Of a DNA stretch of 64,000 nucleotides, positions 1-9,367 are shown in pieces (position 1 is the stretch's first letter; each line of letters begins with the position of its first letter). A model generated the notes under the pieces. It saw only the letters and a program-made list of their open reading frames with translations. It did not search any database and was not told the origin of the DNA. The position numbers were made by a program, and so were the translations under genes. This DNA comes from CAG-273 sp963929915 (lineage in GTDB: Bacteria; Bacillota; Clostridia; TANB77; CAG-508), in assembly GCA_963929915.1 (NCBI GenBank), contig CAWVJY010000001.1, forward strand, positions 1-64,000, given 5' to 3'.

Positions 1-172
1 AATTCTGCTTTTTTTTTTCTTCTTCTGCTGCAATTTGTTCAGCATAACGCTCTTTATCTGCCTGGTAAGCATTTAAAGTTTTTTGTTGAGCAAAAAAAGT
101 ATAAACAACATAAATAGCAATTGCTATTATAAAAACTCTTTTTAAGATTGATTTTAAATTTTTGTTTTTCAT
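1..172 (-). CDS. divIC: FtsB/DivIC-like septum formation initiator (partial, runs off left edge)
   Basis: Only the first 57 codons are in the window. The start ATG at 172-170 gives a basic N-terminus (MKNKNLKSILKR), one hydrophobic segment at about residues 13-28, and then a charged helical stretch rich in Gln, Glu and Lys, as expected for the single-pass coiled-coil FtsB/DivIC family that links FtsL and FtsQ/DivIB at the division septum. The position directly downstream of yabP and yabQ matches the yabP-yabQ-divIC order known from Bacillus and many Clostridia. The gap to yabQ is about 110 bp. The family call is inferred from this layout and topology, because the C-terminal half is missing. 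Confidence 0.6.
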   Translation of the reverse strand, partial: MKNKNLKSILKRVFIIAIAIYVVYTFFAQQKTLNAYQADKERYAEQIAAEEEKKKQN

Positions 173-283
173 ATGTATCTTCATTCCTTATCAATTACTT
201 CTATGATTATAACACACTATATTTATTTTTTCTACATTTTTCATAAAATTCCTTCTTTTTCTTTTAAATTTGTTTGTTTTTTC

Positions 284-745
284 TTATCTTTTTTGTTTAT
301 TTTTGTCATTTTTTGTTTTTTTGTAAATTTTATTTCCTTTATCTTTTACTAAATTAAAAATAAATATAATTGGTTTTATCATAAATTTTTTTATTATATT
401 TTCTAGTAAATGAAGTGGATAAGAAATGATTTTTTTTATCCATTTAATAATAAAAACACTAGATTTAATAATAAATTTACTAATGGTTATCATATATAAG
501 ACAACACCTAAAATAATTCCAGCAAAAACATAACTTCTAATTTCTCCATGATTAAATTGAAAAATGGAAAATAAAATAATAGCTCCAGTTAGAATCCAAA
601 ATAGGATATCTTGTAGATAAGTAACAAAATCTGCTGTCTTAAAACTTTTTCGTAAAATTCTAAAAATATCAAATAAAATACCAATAATAATACCAGTAAT
701 TGTAAATATTAGTAAACAAAATAGTTGACTATATACTTCTTCCAT
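284..745 (-). CDS. yabQ: Spore cortex biosynthesis protein YabQ
   Basis: This 153-residue membrane protein has the YabQ signature: an N-terminal Gln-containing helix (MEEVYSQLF), then about four hydrophobic segments (roughly residues 8-26, 44-62, 70-92 and 95-125), with the charged FDIFRILRKSFK loop between the first two. The tail is a very basic Lys/Asn stretch. YabQ is a forespore/mother-cell membrane protein needed for cortex peptidoglycan in endospores. It starts 8 bp after the yabP stop, so the two are co-transcribed. Its presence is good evidence that the organism forms spores or descends from a spore former. Confidence 0.85.
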   Translation of the reverse strand: MEEVYSQLFCLLIFTITGIIIGILFDIFRILRKSFKTADFVTYLQDILFWILTGAIILFSIFQFNHGEIRSYVFAGIILGVVLYMITISKFIIKSSVFIIKWIKKIISYPLHLLENIIKKFMIKPIIFIFNLVKDKGNKIYKKTKNDKNKQKR

Positions 746-753
746 GCTTTCAC

Positions 754-1059
754 CTACTTAAATATTTTGTTTAAAAATCCTCCACTTTTTTCCATGGTAT
801 CTTTTTCACTATATGCAAGTTGATAAATCTCTCCGTCAATAGTTACTTCTGAACTATCTAAACTCAATTTGTTAATTCTAATGTTTTCTCCTTTTACGGT
901 TAGAAGTCCTAATTCTGTTTCTAAAATAACAATTTGATCATCAAAACTTAAAACATCTAGCACTCCTGTAATATTTAGTTTTTCCCTATTTTCTAACACA
1001 ATATTTTGAATCACATTAGTCATATTATTTGTCATTGTTTTTCTCTCATCAATTGGCAT
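754..1059 (-). CDS. yabP: Sporulation protein YabP
   Basis: YabP family proteins are about 100 residues, all-beta, and needed for spore formation, localised to the coat region. This protein has the characteristic LENREKLNITGVLDVLSFDD core followed by LLTVKGENIRINKLSLDSSE, two beta-hairpin motifs shared with YqfC. I place the start at the ATG at 1059-1057, because an AAAGGAGTGG ribosome binding site lies 5-8 bp upstream; an in-frame GTG at 1068 falls inside that site and is unlikely. It is the first gene of a yabP-yabQ-divIC unit, with the next gene only 8 bp away. Confidence 0.88.
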   Translation of the reverse strand: MPIDERKTMTNNMTNVIQNIVLENREKLNITGVLDVLSFDDQIVILETELGLLTVKGENIRINKLSLDSSEVTIDGEIYQLAYSEKDTMEKSGGFLNKIFK

Positions 1060-1144
1060 TTGTACCACTCCTTTAAAAAATAAGTCTATTTAAGTATATT
1101 CAGGTCTTGTCTATTTTAGAACAAGTTATGCAATGAAAATAAAA

Positions 1145-1177
1145 AGAAAAGAAGATTTTTTCTTTAAAAAATCTTCT
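1145..1177 (-). terminator. Rho-independent terminator after the aspartokinase gene
   Basis: An 11-bp perfect stem (GAAGATTTTTT/AAAAAATCTTC) with a 4-base loop is followed on the minus strand by a T-rich run. It lies about 65 bp beyond the aspartokinase stop and separates it from yabP. Confidence 0.7.
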
Positions 1178-1241
1178 CACCAAAATAATTTAATTAAAAT
1201 AATTCAACTAAAATATTTTCTAAATAATTTCACTAGAATAT

Positions 1242-1973
1242 TTAATTAATAATACTTCCTCTTCCCTCTTCAAAAGTTGATTTTACAATAATTTTAACTT
1301 GATATTTCTTAGCAATATGAACACATCTAGTATGTAGTACTTTTGCTCCTTTTTCCGCCATTTCTATCATTTTATCATATGATATATGTTCCAACTTTTG
1401 AGCATTTAAATTTTTGTTTGGATCCTCATTATAAACACCATCAGTATCAGTAAAAATGTAACATTCTTTTACTCGTAAAGCAGCTGCTACAGCTACTGCC
1501 GTAGTATCAGAACCATCTCTTCCCAAAGTAGTAATATTTTTTTGCTCATCAATTCCTTGAAATCCTGTTATAACTACAATTTGATTATTTTCTAGTTCAT
1601 CTAGAATTCTACTTGGATAAATTCCTGTAATTTTTGCTTCTGCATATTCAGAATTTGTTTTAATACCCGCCTGCCATCCTGTTAATGAAATAGCTCTATA
1701 CCCCATTTCTTGCAACAAAATAGTAAATTTCGCAGCAGAAATTTGTTCCCCTACAGATATTAGCATATCCAATTCTCTTTTATTTGGACATAGGCTTAAC
1801 TCTTTTGCTTCTCCTATCAAATCATCAGTTGTTTTTCCTTGAGCAGATACAATCACCACTACTCTACCATTTTTTGCTTTTTCTAAAAAAGAAATTGTTT
1901 TTTTAGCTACCAATTTCATTTTTTCATTATCAGCTAAAGAACTTCCACCAAATTTAATTACATTAATATGCAT
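1242..1973 (-). CDS. Short aspartate kinase lacking the ACT regulatory domains
   Basis: The product matches the catalytic (amino-acid kinase) domain of aspartokinases, which phosphorylate aspartate in the first step of lysine, threonine and methionine synthesis. The diagnostic N-terminal KFGGSSLAD is present, as are SVGEQISAAK, TGFQGID, TTLGRDGSDTTAVAVAAALR, TDTDGVYNEDPN and the KGAKVLHTRCV segment. It stops at about residue 243, just after the kinase fold (GRGSIIN). Typical enzymes run to about 400 residues with two ACT domains for feedback control, and the terminator only 65 bp downstream leaves no room for them. I prefer the ATG at 1973 (MHINVIKFGGSS) over the in-frame GTG at 1982, which sits 3 bp from AAGGA. 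It could also be a specialised kinase of the same fold. Confidence 0.75.
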   Translation of the reverse strand: MHINVIKFGGSSLADNEKMKLVAKKTISFLEKAKNGRVVVIVSAQGKTTDDLIGEAKELSLCPNKRELDMLISVGEQISAAKFTILLQEMGYRAISLTGWQAGIKTNSEYAEAKITGIYPSRILDELENNQIVVITGFQGIDEQKNITTLGRDGSDTTAVAVAAALRVKECYIFTDTDGVYNEDPNKNLNAQKLEHISYDKMIEMAEKGAKVLHTRCVHIAKKYQVKIIVKSTFEEGRGSIIN

Positions 1974-1990
1974 AAAAATCACAAATCCTT

Positions 1991-2050
1991 ACATAAAAAT
2001 ACCAGTTAAATTAATATTTAAGACTACTAATTAACTGGTATATTTTATGT
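1991..2050 (-). promoter_or_regulatory. Long hairpin just upstream of the aspartokinase start
   Basis: The arms ACATAAAAATACCAGTTAA and TTAACTGGTATATTTTATGT pair almost perfectly (19 bp, one bulge) around a loop of about 20 bases. On the minus transcript the distal arm ends within a few bases of the aspartokinase ribosome binding site, and a short T-run (GGTATTTTTATG) is embedded in it. It could be an attenuator or leader terminator for the kinase gene, or the terminator of prfB. I see no lysine-riboswitch architecture. Confidence 0.5.
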
Positions 2051-2076
2051 GTTTTTTTAGTGTTTTGTTACAATTT

Positions 2077-2324
2077 TGTCAATGTGGACGGAGATTTTTG
2101 AGAAATAATTAATTCAATAAAGCAGTAGAATTGTCTTTTGAGATTTTTAAGGCCTTGCGTGGGCGACCATTGTGACAGCTGTACGAGGCATTTATGCCGA
2201 AGTTACAGATGTCCAAAAGGGGAAAGGTTTTAAAAATTGAAAAAGACAATTCTACAGCTTTTAAATAATAATATCAACGTTGACCATTATTTAAAGTTGT
2301 CAAAATTCTCCGTCCCCATTGACA
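2077..2324. repeat. Nested inverted-repeat element, family A copy 1
   Basis: Outer arms at 2077-2101 and 2300-2324 are 25-nt inverted repeats (23/25) with the core GGACGGAGA, the same core as the short interspersed repeats elsewhere in the window. Inside is a second element, 2121-2259, with its own arms (AGAATTGTCTTTT/AAAAGACAATTCT). Its interior (CCTTGCGTGGG, ACAGATGTCCAAAAGGGG) is the reverse complement of the copy at about 10181-10322. The right outer arm overlaps the last codons of prfB. It is probably a non-autonomous mobile element or a structured repeat; I see no transposase in it. Confidence 0.75.
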
Positions 2325-3431
2325 CCCATTGACAAATTATATTTTAAATAGCTATTAATGAATTCATTTAAGTCTCCATCCATTACAGCTTGCACATTTC
2401 CGACCTCGTAACCTGTTCGGTGATCTTTTACTAAAGTATAGGGGCAAAATACATAAGAACGTATTTGGCTTCCCCATGCGATATCCATTTGAACCCCTTT
2501 TAGTTCTTCAATAGTGTCTTTTTGTTCTTTTTCTTTTAAGTTTAATAATTTGGATTTTAACATTTTCATTGCAGTTTCTCTATTTTGTATTTGAGAACGT
2601 TCTGATTGGCAAGCAACTACAATATTAGTTGGTATATGAGTAATTCTAACAGCAGATGAAGTTTTATTAATATGTTGTCCTCCTGCTCCAGATGCACGGT
2701 AAGTGTCAATTCTTAAGTCATCTGGATTAATATCTATTTGTACATCATCTGTAATTTCTGGTAATACTTCAACTGAAGCAAATGAGGTATGTCTCCTTCC
2801 TCCTGCATCAAATGGAGAAATTCTAACTAAACGGTGAACTCCCATTTCTCCTTTTAAATAACCATATGCATAGTTTCCTTCTACCATAAATGTAACACTT
2901 TTAATGCCTGCTTCTTCCCCTTCTAAATAGTCTAATTCCTTTACTTCATATCCATTGGCATTTGCCCATCTAGTATACATACGGTAGAGCATTTCAGCCC
3001 AATCTTGTGCCTCTGTTCCACCTGCTCCTGGGTGAATGGTTAAAATAGCATTATTATTATCATATTTGCCAGATAATAGAGTAGTAATTTCTAATTTTTC
3101 TATTTCTTTTTCCACAATAAAAGTAGATTTTAAAACTTCTTTTGCCATTTCTTCTTCTGGTTCTGCCTGTAAAAGTTCTGTCATTTCTAGCAAGTTTGTT
3201 AATTCTGTTTCTATTTTCTGATAATTTTCAATTTTACTTTTTAATTGATTTATCTGTTTTAGAACTTTAGAACTATTGTCAGCATCATTCCAGAATTCAT
3301 TTGCCATTGTTTGCTCTTCTAATTTTTTTAATTCTTGCCTTAAGTTAGATATGTCAAAGAGAATCACCTATTTGTTGTAATTTTTCTTTTAATTGTTCTA
3401 GTTTTCTAGTGTTTTCTTCTAATTCAATCAC
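2300..3431 (-). CDS. prfB: Peptide chain release factor 2 with programmed +1 frameshift
   Basis: RF2 reads UAA and UGA and triggers peptidyl-tRNA hydrolysis. The catalytic GAGGQHINKTSSAVRITH loop is present. Translation starts at the GTG at 3431-3429, 9 bp after AAGGAG, giving a 25-codon leader ending GDSL; it then meets an in-frame UGA at 3356-3354 in the context CTT-TGA-C. A +1 shift at CTTT gives ...GDSL-DISNLRQELKK..., the conserved autoregulatory frameshift of prfB, with AGGT upstream as the stimulatory Shine-Dalgarno. The rest is full length. Unusually, the last eight codons (VNGDGEF and stop) come from the interspersed GGGGACGG repeat. secA lies upstream, as in many Bacillota, but two genes are inserted between them. 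Confidence 0.93.
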
Positions 3432-3547
3432 AAAATCACACTCCTTTTATTTCTTTACTATACAATAAGTTTAAATACTAAACTGTTCATATGTTTGTAA
3501 AGCTATTTTTTTTATAAAATCTTCACGTAAACTCTTCACAATTCAAG

Positions 3548-5863
3548 CTAGTTTTTTAACACCTTTTTATAAATTATTCTTTTTATAAAAATAAGTAAAT
3601 AACTAATAACTGCTAAAACCACAATCATAATAAGTTGATCAGTTGTTGGCATTGACAATTTTAAAATATTCTTAAATAAAAAGGCTGCTACATAAAACCC
3701 TACTGCTGTTGTTGTAAATAAAAATACATGAAGTTTGTTAAATGGCATACAAGCCTCTTGTACTGCCAATATACTTACAAATCCGATTAATAAATACATC
3801 ATAGTGGTTAAATTGTCTTGAGGTATTCCCATATGATTACCTACAAAAGTTAAGAATATAATATTAAGCATAATAACAATAGCAAATGGTAATGCATTGA
3901 TTAAAGCTGTATTTAAGAATTTTCCTTTTATTTCTTTTTCATTTCTTTCAAAAGAAATAAAGAAAGAAGTATATGCTTCAATTGCCAAATCGATTAATGT
4001 AATTTGAATTGGTATAAATGGAAAAGCTGTATTTGTTAATATACAAAATACGGATAAAAGCATAGAATATATTGTTTTAATAAAGAATATTCTTGCTACA
4101 TTTGTTATATTATTAACAACTCTTCTTCCTTCCATTAATACATCTTTTAATACACTAAAATCTGAATTTAAAAGTACAATTTGAGAAACTTGTTTTGCAC
4201 TATCTGTAGCATCTGGAAGAGTGATGCTACAATCTGCTTCTCTTAATGCAATAACATCATTTACGCCATCACCTGTCATTGCTACTTTATGCCCTTTATC
4301 TTGTAATGCCTTTACAATAATACTCTTTTGATGTGGTAACACTCTTGCAAAAATACTATATTGATCTATTAAATCAAAAATTTCTGCATCATCTTTTATG
4401 CTAGATAAGTCTATGTAAGATTCATAGTTTTCGAGTCCTGCTGTTTTAGCTATATTAGATACTGTAAGAGGATTATCTCCTGAAATAATTTTAACATTTA
4501 CACCTTGTTTTTTGAAATATCCTAGCATTTCTTTTGCATTTTTCCTTAATGGATCTTCTAAAATAATACTTGCTACAATTTCTAGCTCTGGTAATTCTGG
4601 TGTGGCTATTGTTTTATTCGTATATGCTATTGTTAGAACTCGTTTACCTGCTCTTTGTAATTCTATGATTTTTTCTGGCATTTTTGTGGATGTTTCTTTA
4701 AATAATTTTTCTGGTGCTCCCATTACTATGGAACCAATTGATTCAAAAGATATAGAACTCCATTTTCTTTCTGATGAAAAAGGAATTTTTTCTGCCACTT
4801 TATATTGTACTTCTCCTTTAAAATAATCTTTCATGGCTCTAAAGGTGGAGTTATTATCTTCCATTCCATTTACAAATGCTACCATCATTTCTTGGAAAGT
4901 TTTAGGTAGAACTTTTTCATTATAGAGTTCTACTTCTGATACATTCATTTTTCCTGTTGTAATAGTTCCAGTTTTATCTAAGCATATGGTATCAATATGA
5001 GCTAAAGATTCGATACTATATAACTCTTGTACCAATACTTGCTTTTTGGCTAGTTTAATAACACCTGACTCTAAAGAAATTGTAATTAATAATACTAATC
5101 CTTTAGGAAGCATGCCAAGTAATGCTGCTGCTGTGCCAATAACTGCTTGTGTAATATCTGTTTGTCTTGTATAGTAAGCTTGTACAAACAAAATAATACC
5201 AAATGGAATAATAACAAAACTAGTAAATCTTGTAACCTTTTTCATAGAAAGAATAAGTTCTGAATTATTTGATTTTTGTTTTTTAGCTGAACTAATAATT
5301 TTGTTTGCAAAATTATCTTCTCCTACTTTTTCTATAACAGCATAACATTTACCACTAGCAACATAACTTCCAGAAAACAGCTTATCATTCTCTTTTTTTA
5401 CAATTAAATCTGACTCTCCAGTAAGTAGTGCCTCATTTGCTTCTATTTCTCCTGAAATTACATAAGCATCAGAAGGAATTTGATCTCCTTGTTGTAAAAC
5501 AATCGTATCTCCTAACACGATTTCTTCTACATCTATTTTTTCTTCCACACCATTACGTATTACCGTTGTTTTGGATGCACTTAAAATAGATAGCTTCTTT
5601 ACTAAATTTTTTCCATGTATTTCTTGGATAATTCCAATAAGCACATTGATGGCAATAATTAAGAAGAAAAATACATTTGTATATGCTTTTACACAAATAA
5701 GGGCAATTGCTATGATTAAATTGTATAAGTTAAATAATGTAAATACATTATCATAAATAATTTTCCAATTTGATTTTAAATTATCTTTTGGAAGTTTATT
5801 TACATTGCCTTTTTGAATTTGCTCTTCTACCTCTTGGGTTGATAATCCTTTTATTTTATCCAT
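3548..5863 (-). CDS. P-type cation-transporting ATPase (CtpE-like, probable Ca2+)
   Basis: This 771-residue P-type ATPase shows the actuator TGES motif (about residue 150), the phosphorylation site CLDKTGTITTGK (about residue 297), and the hinge MTGDGVNDVIALREADC (about residue 525). The hydrophobic segments fit the usual layout: two before the actuator, two before DKTGT and about six at the C-terminus. The N-terminus (GLSTQEVEEQIQKGNVNKLP, then NVFTLFNLYN) resembles the CtpE branch, for which calcium uptake has been shown in mycobacteria. It lacks heavy-metal CPC motifs and N-terminal metal-binding domains. It starts 16 bp after the metallo-hydrolase gene and is probably co-transcribed with it. 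The ion specificity is inferred. Confidence 0.8.
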   Translation of the reverse strand: MDKIKGLSTQEVEEQIQKGNVNKLPKDNLKSNWKIIYDNVFTLFNLYNLIIAIALICVKAYTNVFFFLIIAINVLIGIIQEIHGKNLVKKLSILSASKTTVIRNGVEEKIDVEEIVLGDTIVLQQGDQIPSDAYVISGEIEANEALLTGESDLIVKKENDKLFSGSYVASGKCYAVIEKVGEDNFANKIISSAKKQKSNNSELILSMKKVTRFTSFVIIPFGIILFVQAYYTRQTDITQAVIGTAAALLGMLPKGLVLLITISLESGVIKLAKKQVLVQELYSIESLAHIDTICLDKTGTITTGKMNVSEVELYNEKVLPKTFQEMMVAFVNGMEDNNSTFRAMKDYFKGEVQYKVAEKIPFSSERKWSSISFESIGSIVMGAPEKLFKETSTKMPEKIIELQRAGKRVLTIAYTNKTIATPELPELEIVASIILEDPLRKNAKEMLGYFKKQGVNVKIISGDNPLTVSNIAKTAGLENYESYIDLSSIKDDAEIFDLIDQYSIFARVLPHQKSIIVKALQDKGHKVAMTGDGVNDVIALREADCSITLPDATDSAKQVSQIVLLNSDFSVLKDVLMEGRRVVNNITNVARIFFIKTIYSMLLSVFCILTNTAFPFIPIQITLIDLAIEAYTSFFISFERNEKEIKGKFLNTALINALPFAIVIMLNIIFLTFVGNHMGIPQDNLTTMMYLLIGFVSILAVQEACMPFNKLHVFLFTTTAVGFYVAAFLFKNILKLSMPTTDQLIMIVVLAVISYLLIFIKRIIYKKVLKN

Positions 5864-5879
5864 TGTTTCTTTCCTTTCG

Positions 5880-6512
5880 TTATTTCATTAAAATTTCAAC
5901 CTTTATTTCTGGATGTACTAGTTTAGAAAATTGTATTGCATCTTCTTTCGTCCCTACTATACTTCCATAATGCATAGGCACAGCTGCTTTAGGTTGAATT
6001 TGATTAATTAACTCAGCTGCTTCTTTATAGTTCATGGTATAAGTGCCACCAACTGGCACAAATGCTACATCACATTTTACTTTTTGATTTTCTTTTGTTA
6101 TGTCTGTATCTCCTGCAATATAGTAGGTGTTTCCTTCTAAATTAACGATATACCCTACCCATCCATTTGCTTTTGGATGAAATTGCTTATTGGTATTATA
6201 AGCAGGGATTGTTGTAAATTTAATATCTTTGACTATATAACTTTCATTTGGTTTTACTGTAATAATACTTTCTTTTTTAAAGCCTTTTTTTAATAATTTT
6301 ACTAGTAAATCTTCTGGTGCTACAATCATTGTACCTATTTTTTCTACCTTGTCTATATCTTCTTCTGAATAATGGTCATAATGGTCATGTGTGATAAATA
6401 TAATATCTGCATCATAAGAATTTTTATCTATTTTAAATGGATCAAAATAGATAATTGACCCTTTACTAAATTTAATACTACTATGACATAAAACTTCTAT
6501 ATTTTCTAACAA
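5880..6512 (-). CDS. Metallo-beta-lactamase-fold hydrolase (UlaG/UPF0173-like)
   Basis: The protein carries the metal-binding THDHYDHYSEED motif of the metallo-beta-lactamase fold. Further ligands are likely at AGDTD and VPMHYG, matching the UPF0173/UlaG-like group of metal-dependent hydrolases (about 210-230 residues). I place the start at TTG 6512-6510 (LENIEVLCHSSIKFSKG), because AAGGGAG lies 8 bp upstream; the open frame extends 26 codons further, but that stretch has no ribosome binding site and looks like leader. The substrate is unknown. Its stop lies 16 bp before the P-type ATPase start, suggesting a two-gene operon inserted between secA and prfB. Confidence 0.8.
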   Translation of the reverse strand: MLENIEVLCHSSIKFSKGSIIYFDPFKIDKNSYDADIIFITHDHYDHYSEEDIDKVEKIGTMIVAPEDLLVKLLKKGFKKESIITVKPNESYIVKDIKFTTIPAYNTNKQFHPKANGWVGYIVNLEGNTYYIAGDTDITKENQKVKCDVAFVPVGGTYTMNYKEAAELINQIQPKAAVPMHYGSIVGTKEDAIQFSKLVHPEIKVEILMK

Positions 6513-6616
6513 TTTAGGTTCTCCCTTCAATATTTTATAATTCTTTAATAAGCATACTGCAATCATATCATAAAAAAGAGTAATTATCAATGTAATTACT
6601 CTTTTTTTAAAGTTAT

Positions 6617-9367
6617 TTAATTATTTCTTCCATGGCAGTTCTTATACTTTTTACCCGAACCACATGGGCAAGGATCATTTCTTCCAACCTTTGGAGCAGT
6701 ATTTACTACGGTATGGTTTCCTCCAGATTTTCTTGGTGCATTTCCTTCTAGATTTTTAAGAGTGGTATCTTCTAGCCCTTCACCAGTAATTTTTACAGAA
6801 GTTGTTCTTTGCATATTTGTTTCTCTTTTTCTAGCATTCATTAGGAATTTAACTACATCTGTTTTAATATCTAAAATCATTTGGTCAAACATATCTGCAC
6901 CTTCAATTCTATATTGAACAACTGGATCTTTTTGACCATAAGCACGAAGACCAATACCATCTTTTAGTTCATCCATTGCGTCAATATGATTCATCCATCT
7001 TTCATCTACAATTCTTAATAGTACAATTCTTTCTAGTTCTCTCATGTTACTTTCGCCAATGGTTTGTTCTTTTTCTTCATAAATTTTATGTGCTTTTTCT
7101 TTTAGCTCTGTAATAACATCATCTATTCTAATTCTATCTTTTTCAAGAGAATCTAAATGGAAAATACCGAAATTTACTAGAATATCTTGCAACATGGCTT
7201 CTTTATTGAAGTTATCCATATCTGCTAAATATTCGTTTGCTGTTTCTTCTATTAAAGAATCTATCATATGACCAATATATTCTTTTAGGTTTTCGCCATT
7301 TAATACTTTTCTTCTTTCATCATAAATAATGCCTCTTTGTACATTCATAACATCATCATATTCTAGTACATTTTTACGAATGCTAAAGTTTCTACTTTCC
7401 ACTTTTCTTTGGGCAGATTCAACAGCATTAGAAAGAATTTTAGCTTCTATTGGCATATCTTCGTCTGCACCTAGGGTATTATATACTTTAGTAATCATGT
7501 CTCCACCAAAGATTTTCATTAAGTCATCATCAAGTCCAATATAAAATCTAGATTGTCCTGGATCTCCTTGACGACCACTACGTCCACGAAGCTGATTATC
7601 AATTCTTCTAGATTCGTGTCTTTCTGTACCTATAATTTTTAATCCGCCAGCTTCAATTACCTTTTGCTTTTCTTCTTTAATTTCTTTATCAAATTTATCT
7701 TGTAATTCTTTAAATTTCTTTCTTGCTGCTAAGATTTCTTGATCATCTGTTTCATTAAAAGCTGTTGCTTGTTCTATTTGAGCTTCTGTATACCTTTGCT
7801 TTCTCATTTCTTGTTTTGCTAAATATTCACTGTTACCGCCAAGCATAATATCAGTACCACGACCTGCCATATTAGTAGCAATGGTAACTGCTCCATATTT
7901 ACCCGCTTGTGCAATAATTTCAGCTTCTTTTTCATGGAATTTAGCATTTAACACCTCATGCTTAATCCCCTCTTTTTTAAGCATATTACTTAATTTTTCA
8001 GACTTTTCAATAGAAACTGTACCAACTAATACTGGTTGTCCTTTTTCATGGCATTCTTTAATATCTGCAATAACTGCTCTAAATTTACCTGCTTCATTTT
8101 TATAAATGACATCATGTAAATCTTCACGAATCATTGGTTTATTGGTTGGAATTTCTATAACATCCAATTTATAAATTTCTTGGAATTCGGCCTCTTCTGT
8201 CATAGCAGTACCAGTCATACCAGAAAGTTTAGAATACATTCTAAAATAATTTTGGAAGGTAATAGTAGCTAATGTTTTAGATTCATCTGCAATTTTTACA
8301 TGCTCTTTTGCTTCAATTGCTTGATGAAGCCCATTGTTATATCTTCTTCCATACATAATTCTTCCTGTAAATTCATCAACAATTAAAACCTCTCCATCTT
8401 TTACAATATAGTCAATATCTTTTTTCATAACGCCATGAGCACGAAGAGCTTGATTTACATTATGAACCAACTCAGAATTTTCAATATCATTGAAATTTTC
8501 TAAGCCAAATTCTTGTTCTGCTTTTCTAATTCCTTTTTGTGTTAAAGAAGCAGATTTTGCTTTTAAATCTACAATATAGTCATAATTTTCATTGTCTTCT
8601 GCTTGTTCTTCATTTTTAACATCTTCTTCTACTAGTACTTTTGGAGTTAATTTTCTTACAAAATTATCCGCCTTTTTATATAAGTCTGAAGATTGTGTTC
8701 CACGTCCAGAAATAATTAATGGAGTACGAGCTTCATCAATTAAAATACTATCAATCTCGTCCACTATAGCATAATTTAATTCTCTTTGTACTAATTGTTC
8801 TTTATAAATTACCATATTATCTCTTAGATAATCAAAACCAAATTCATTATTAGTACCATAAGTAACATCACAGTTGTAAGCTGCTCTTTTTTCTTCTGGT
8901 TCCATTCCGGCAATTACTAAACCAACTGTTAGTCCTAAGAATTTATATACTTTTCCCATCCATTCACTATCTCTTTTAGCTAAGTAATCGTTAACAGTAA
9001 TAACATGAACACCTTTTCCAGTAAGTGCATTTAAATAAACAGGAAGTGTAGCTACTAAAGTTTTACCTTCACCAGTTTTCATTTCAGCAATTCTACCTTG
9101 ATGTAAAACAATACCGCCTATTAATTGTACATCAAAATGTCTCATTCCTAATACTCTTTTAGATGCCTCTCTTACAACAGCAAAAGCCTCTGGTAAAATA
9201 TCATCTAAAGTTTTACCATCTGCTAATTGTTCTTTCAATTCCACTGTCTTATGCCTTAATTGTTCATCTGTTAATTTTTGTATTTCTGGCTCTAAACTAT
9301 TAATTTTTTCAACAGTTGGCCTTAATCTTTTTACCTCTTTTTGACTATATGTCTTAAATAATCCCAT
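6617..9367 (-). CDS. secA: Preprotein translocase ATPase SecA
   Basis: SecA drives Sec-dependent export through SecYEG. The 916-residue product is full length. It has Walker A MKTGEGKTL (near residue 95), the Walker B-type VDEIDSILIDEART (near residue 200), the preprotein cross-linking region, the second nucleotide-binding half with NMAGRGTDIMLGG and QLRGRSGRQGDPG, and a C-terminal zinc-binding SEC-C tail (GRNDPCPCGSGKKYKNCHG). The ATG at 9367 follows AAGGATG. It is the first minus-strand gene after a divergent intergenic region, so its promoter lies in 9370-9580. The many LPXTG, prepilin-like and YkuD proteins in this window would be its clients. Confidence 0.97.
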   Translation of the reverse strand: MGLFKTYSQKEVKRLRPTVEKINSLEPEIQKLTDEQLRHKTVELKEQLADGKTLDDILPEAFAVVREASKRVLGMRHFDVQLIGGIVLHQGRIAEMKTGEGKTLVATLPVYLNALTGKGVHVITVNDYLAKRDSEWMGKVYKFLGLTVGLVIAGMEPEEKRAAYNCDVTYGTNNEFGFDYLRDNMVIYKEQLVQRELNYAIVDEIDSILIDEARTPLIISGRGTQSSDLYKKADNFVRKLTPKVLVEEDVKNEEQAEDNENYDYIVDLKAKSASLTQKGIRKAEQEFGLENFNDIENSELVHNVNQALRAHGVMKKDIDYIVKDGEVLIVDEFTGRIMYGRRYNNGLHQAIEAKEHVKIADESKTLATITFQNYFRMYSKLSGMTGTAMTEEAEFQEIYKLDVIEIPTNKPMIREDLHDVIYKNEAGKFRAVIADIKECHEKGQPVLVGTVSIEKSEKLSNMLKKEGIKHEVLNAKFHEKEAEIIAQAGKYGAVTIATNMAGRGTDIMLGGNSEYLAKQEMRKQRYTEAQIEQATAFNETDDQEILAARKKFKELQDKFDKEIKEEKQKVIEAGGLKIIGTERHESRRIDNQLRGRSGRQGDPGQSRFYIGLDDDLMKIFGGDMITKVYNTLGADEDMPIEAKILSNAVESAQRKVESRNFSIRKNVLEYDDVMNVQRGIIYDERRKVLNGENLKEYIGHMIDSLIEETANEYLADMDNFNKEAMLQDILVNFGIFHLDSLEKDRIRIDDVITELKEKAHKIYEEKEQTIGESNMRELERIVLLRIVDERWMNHIDAMDELKDGIGLRAYGQKDPVVQYRIEGADMFDQMILDIKTDVVKFLMNARKRETNMQRTTSVKITGEGLEDTTLKNLEGNAPRKSGGNHTVVNTAPKVGRNDPCPCGSGKKYKNCHGRNN

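Noticed and set aside
1980..2300. Lysine riboswitch upstream of the aspartokinase
   Set aside because: Only a simple hairpin and a repeat element are present; the five-helix riboswitch core is not visible.
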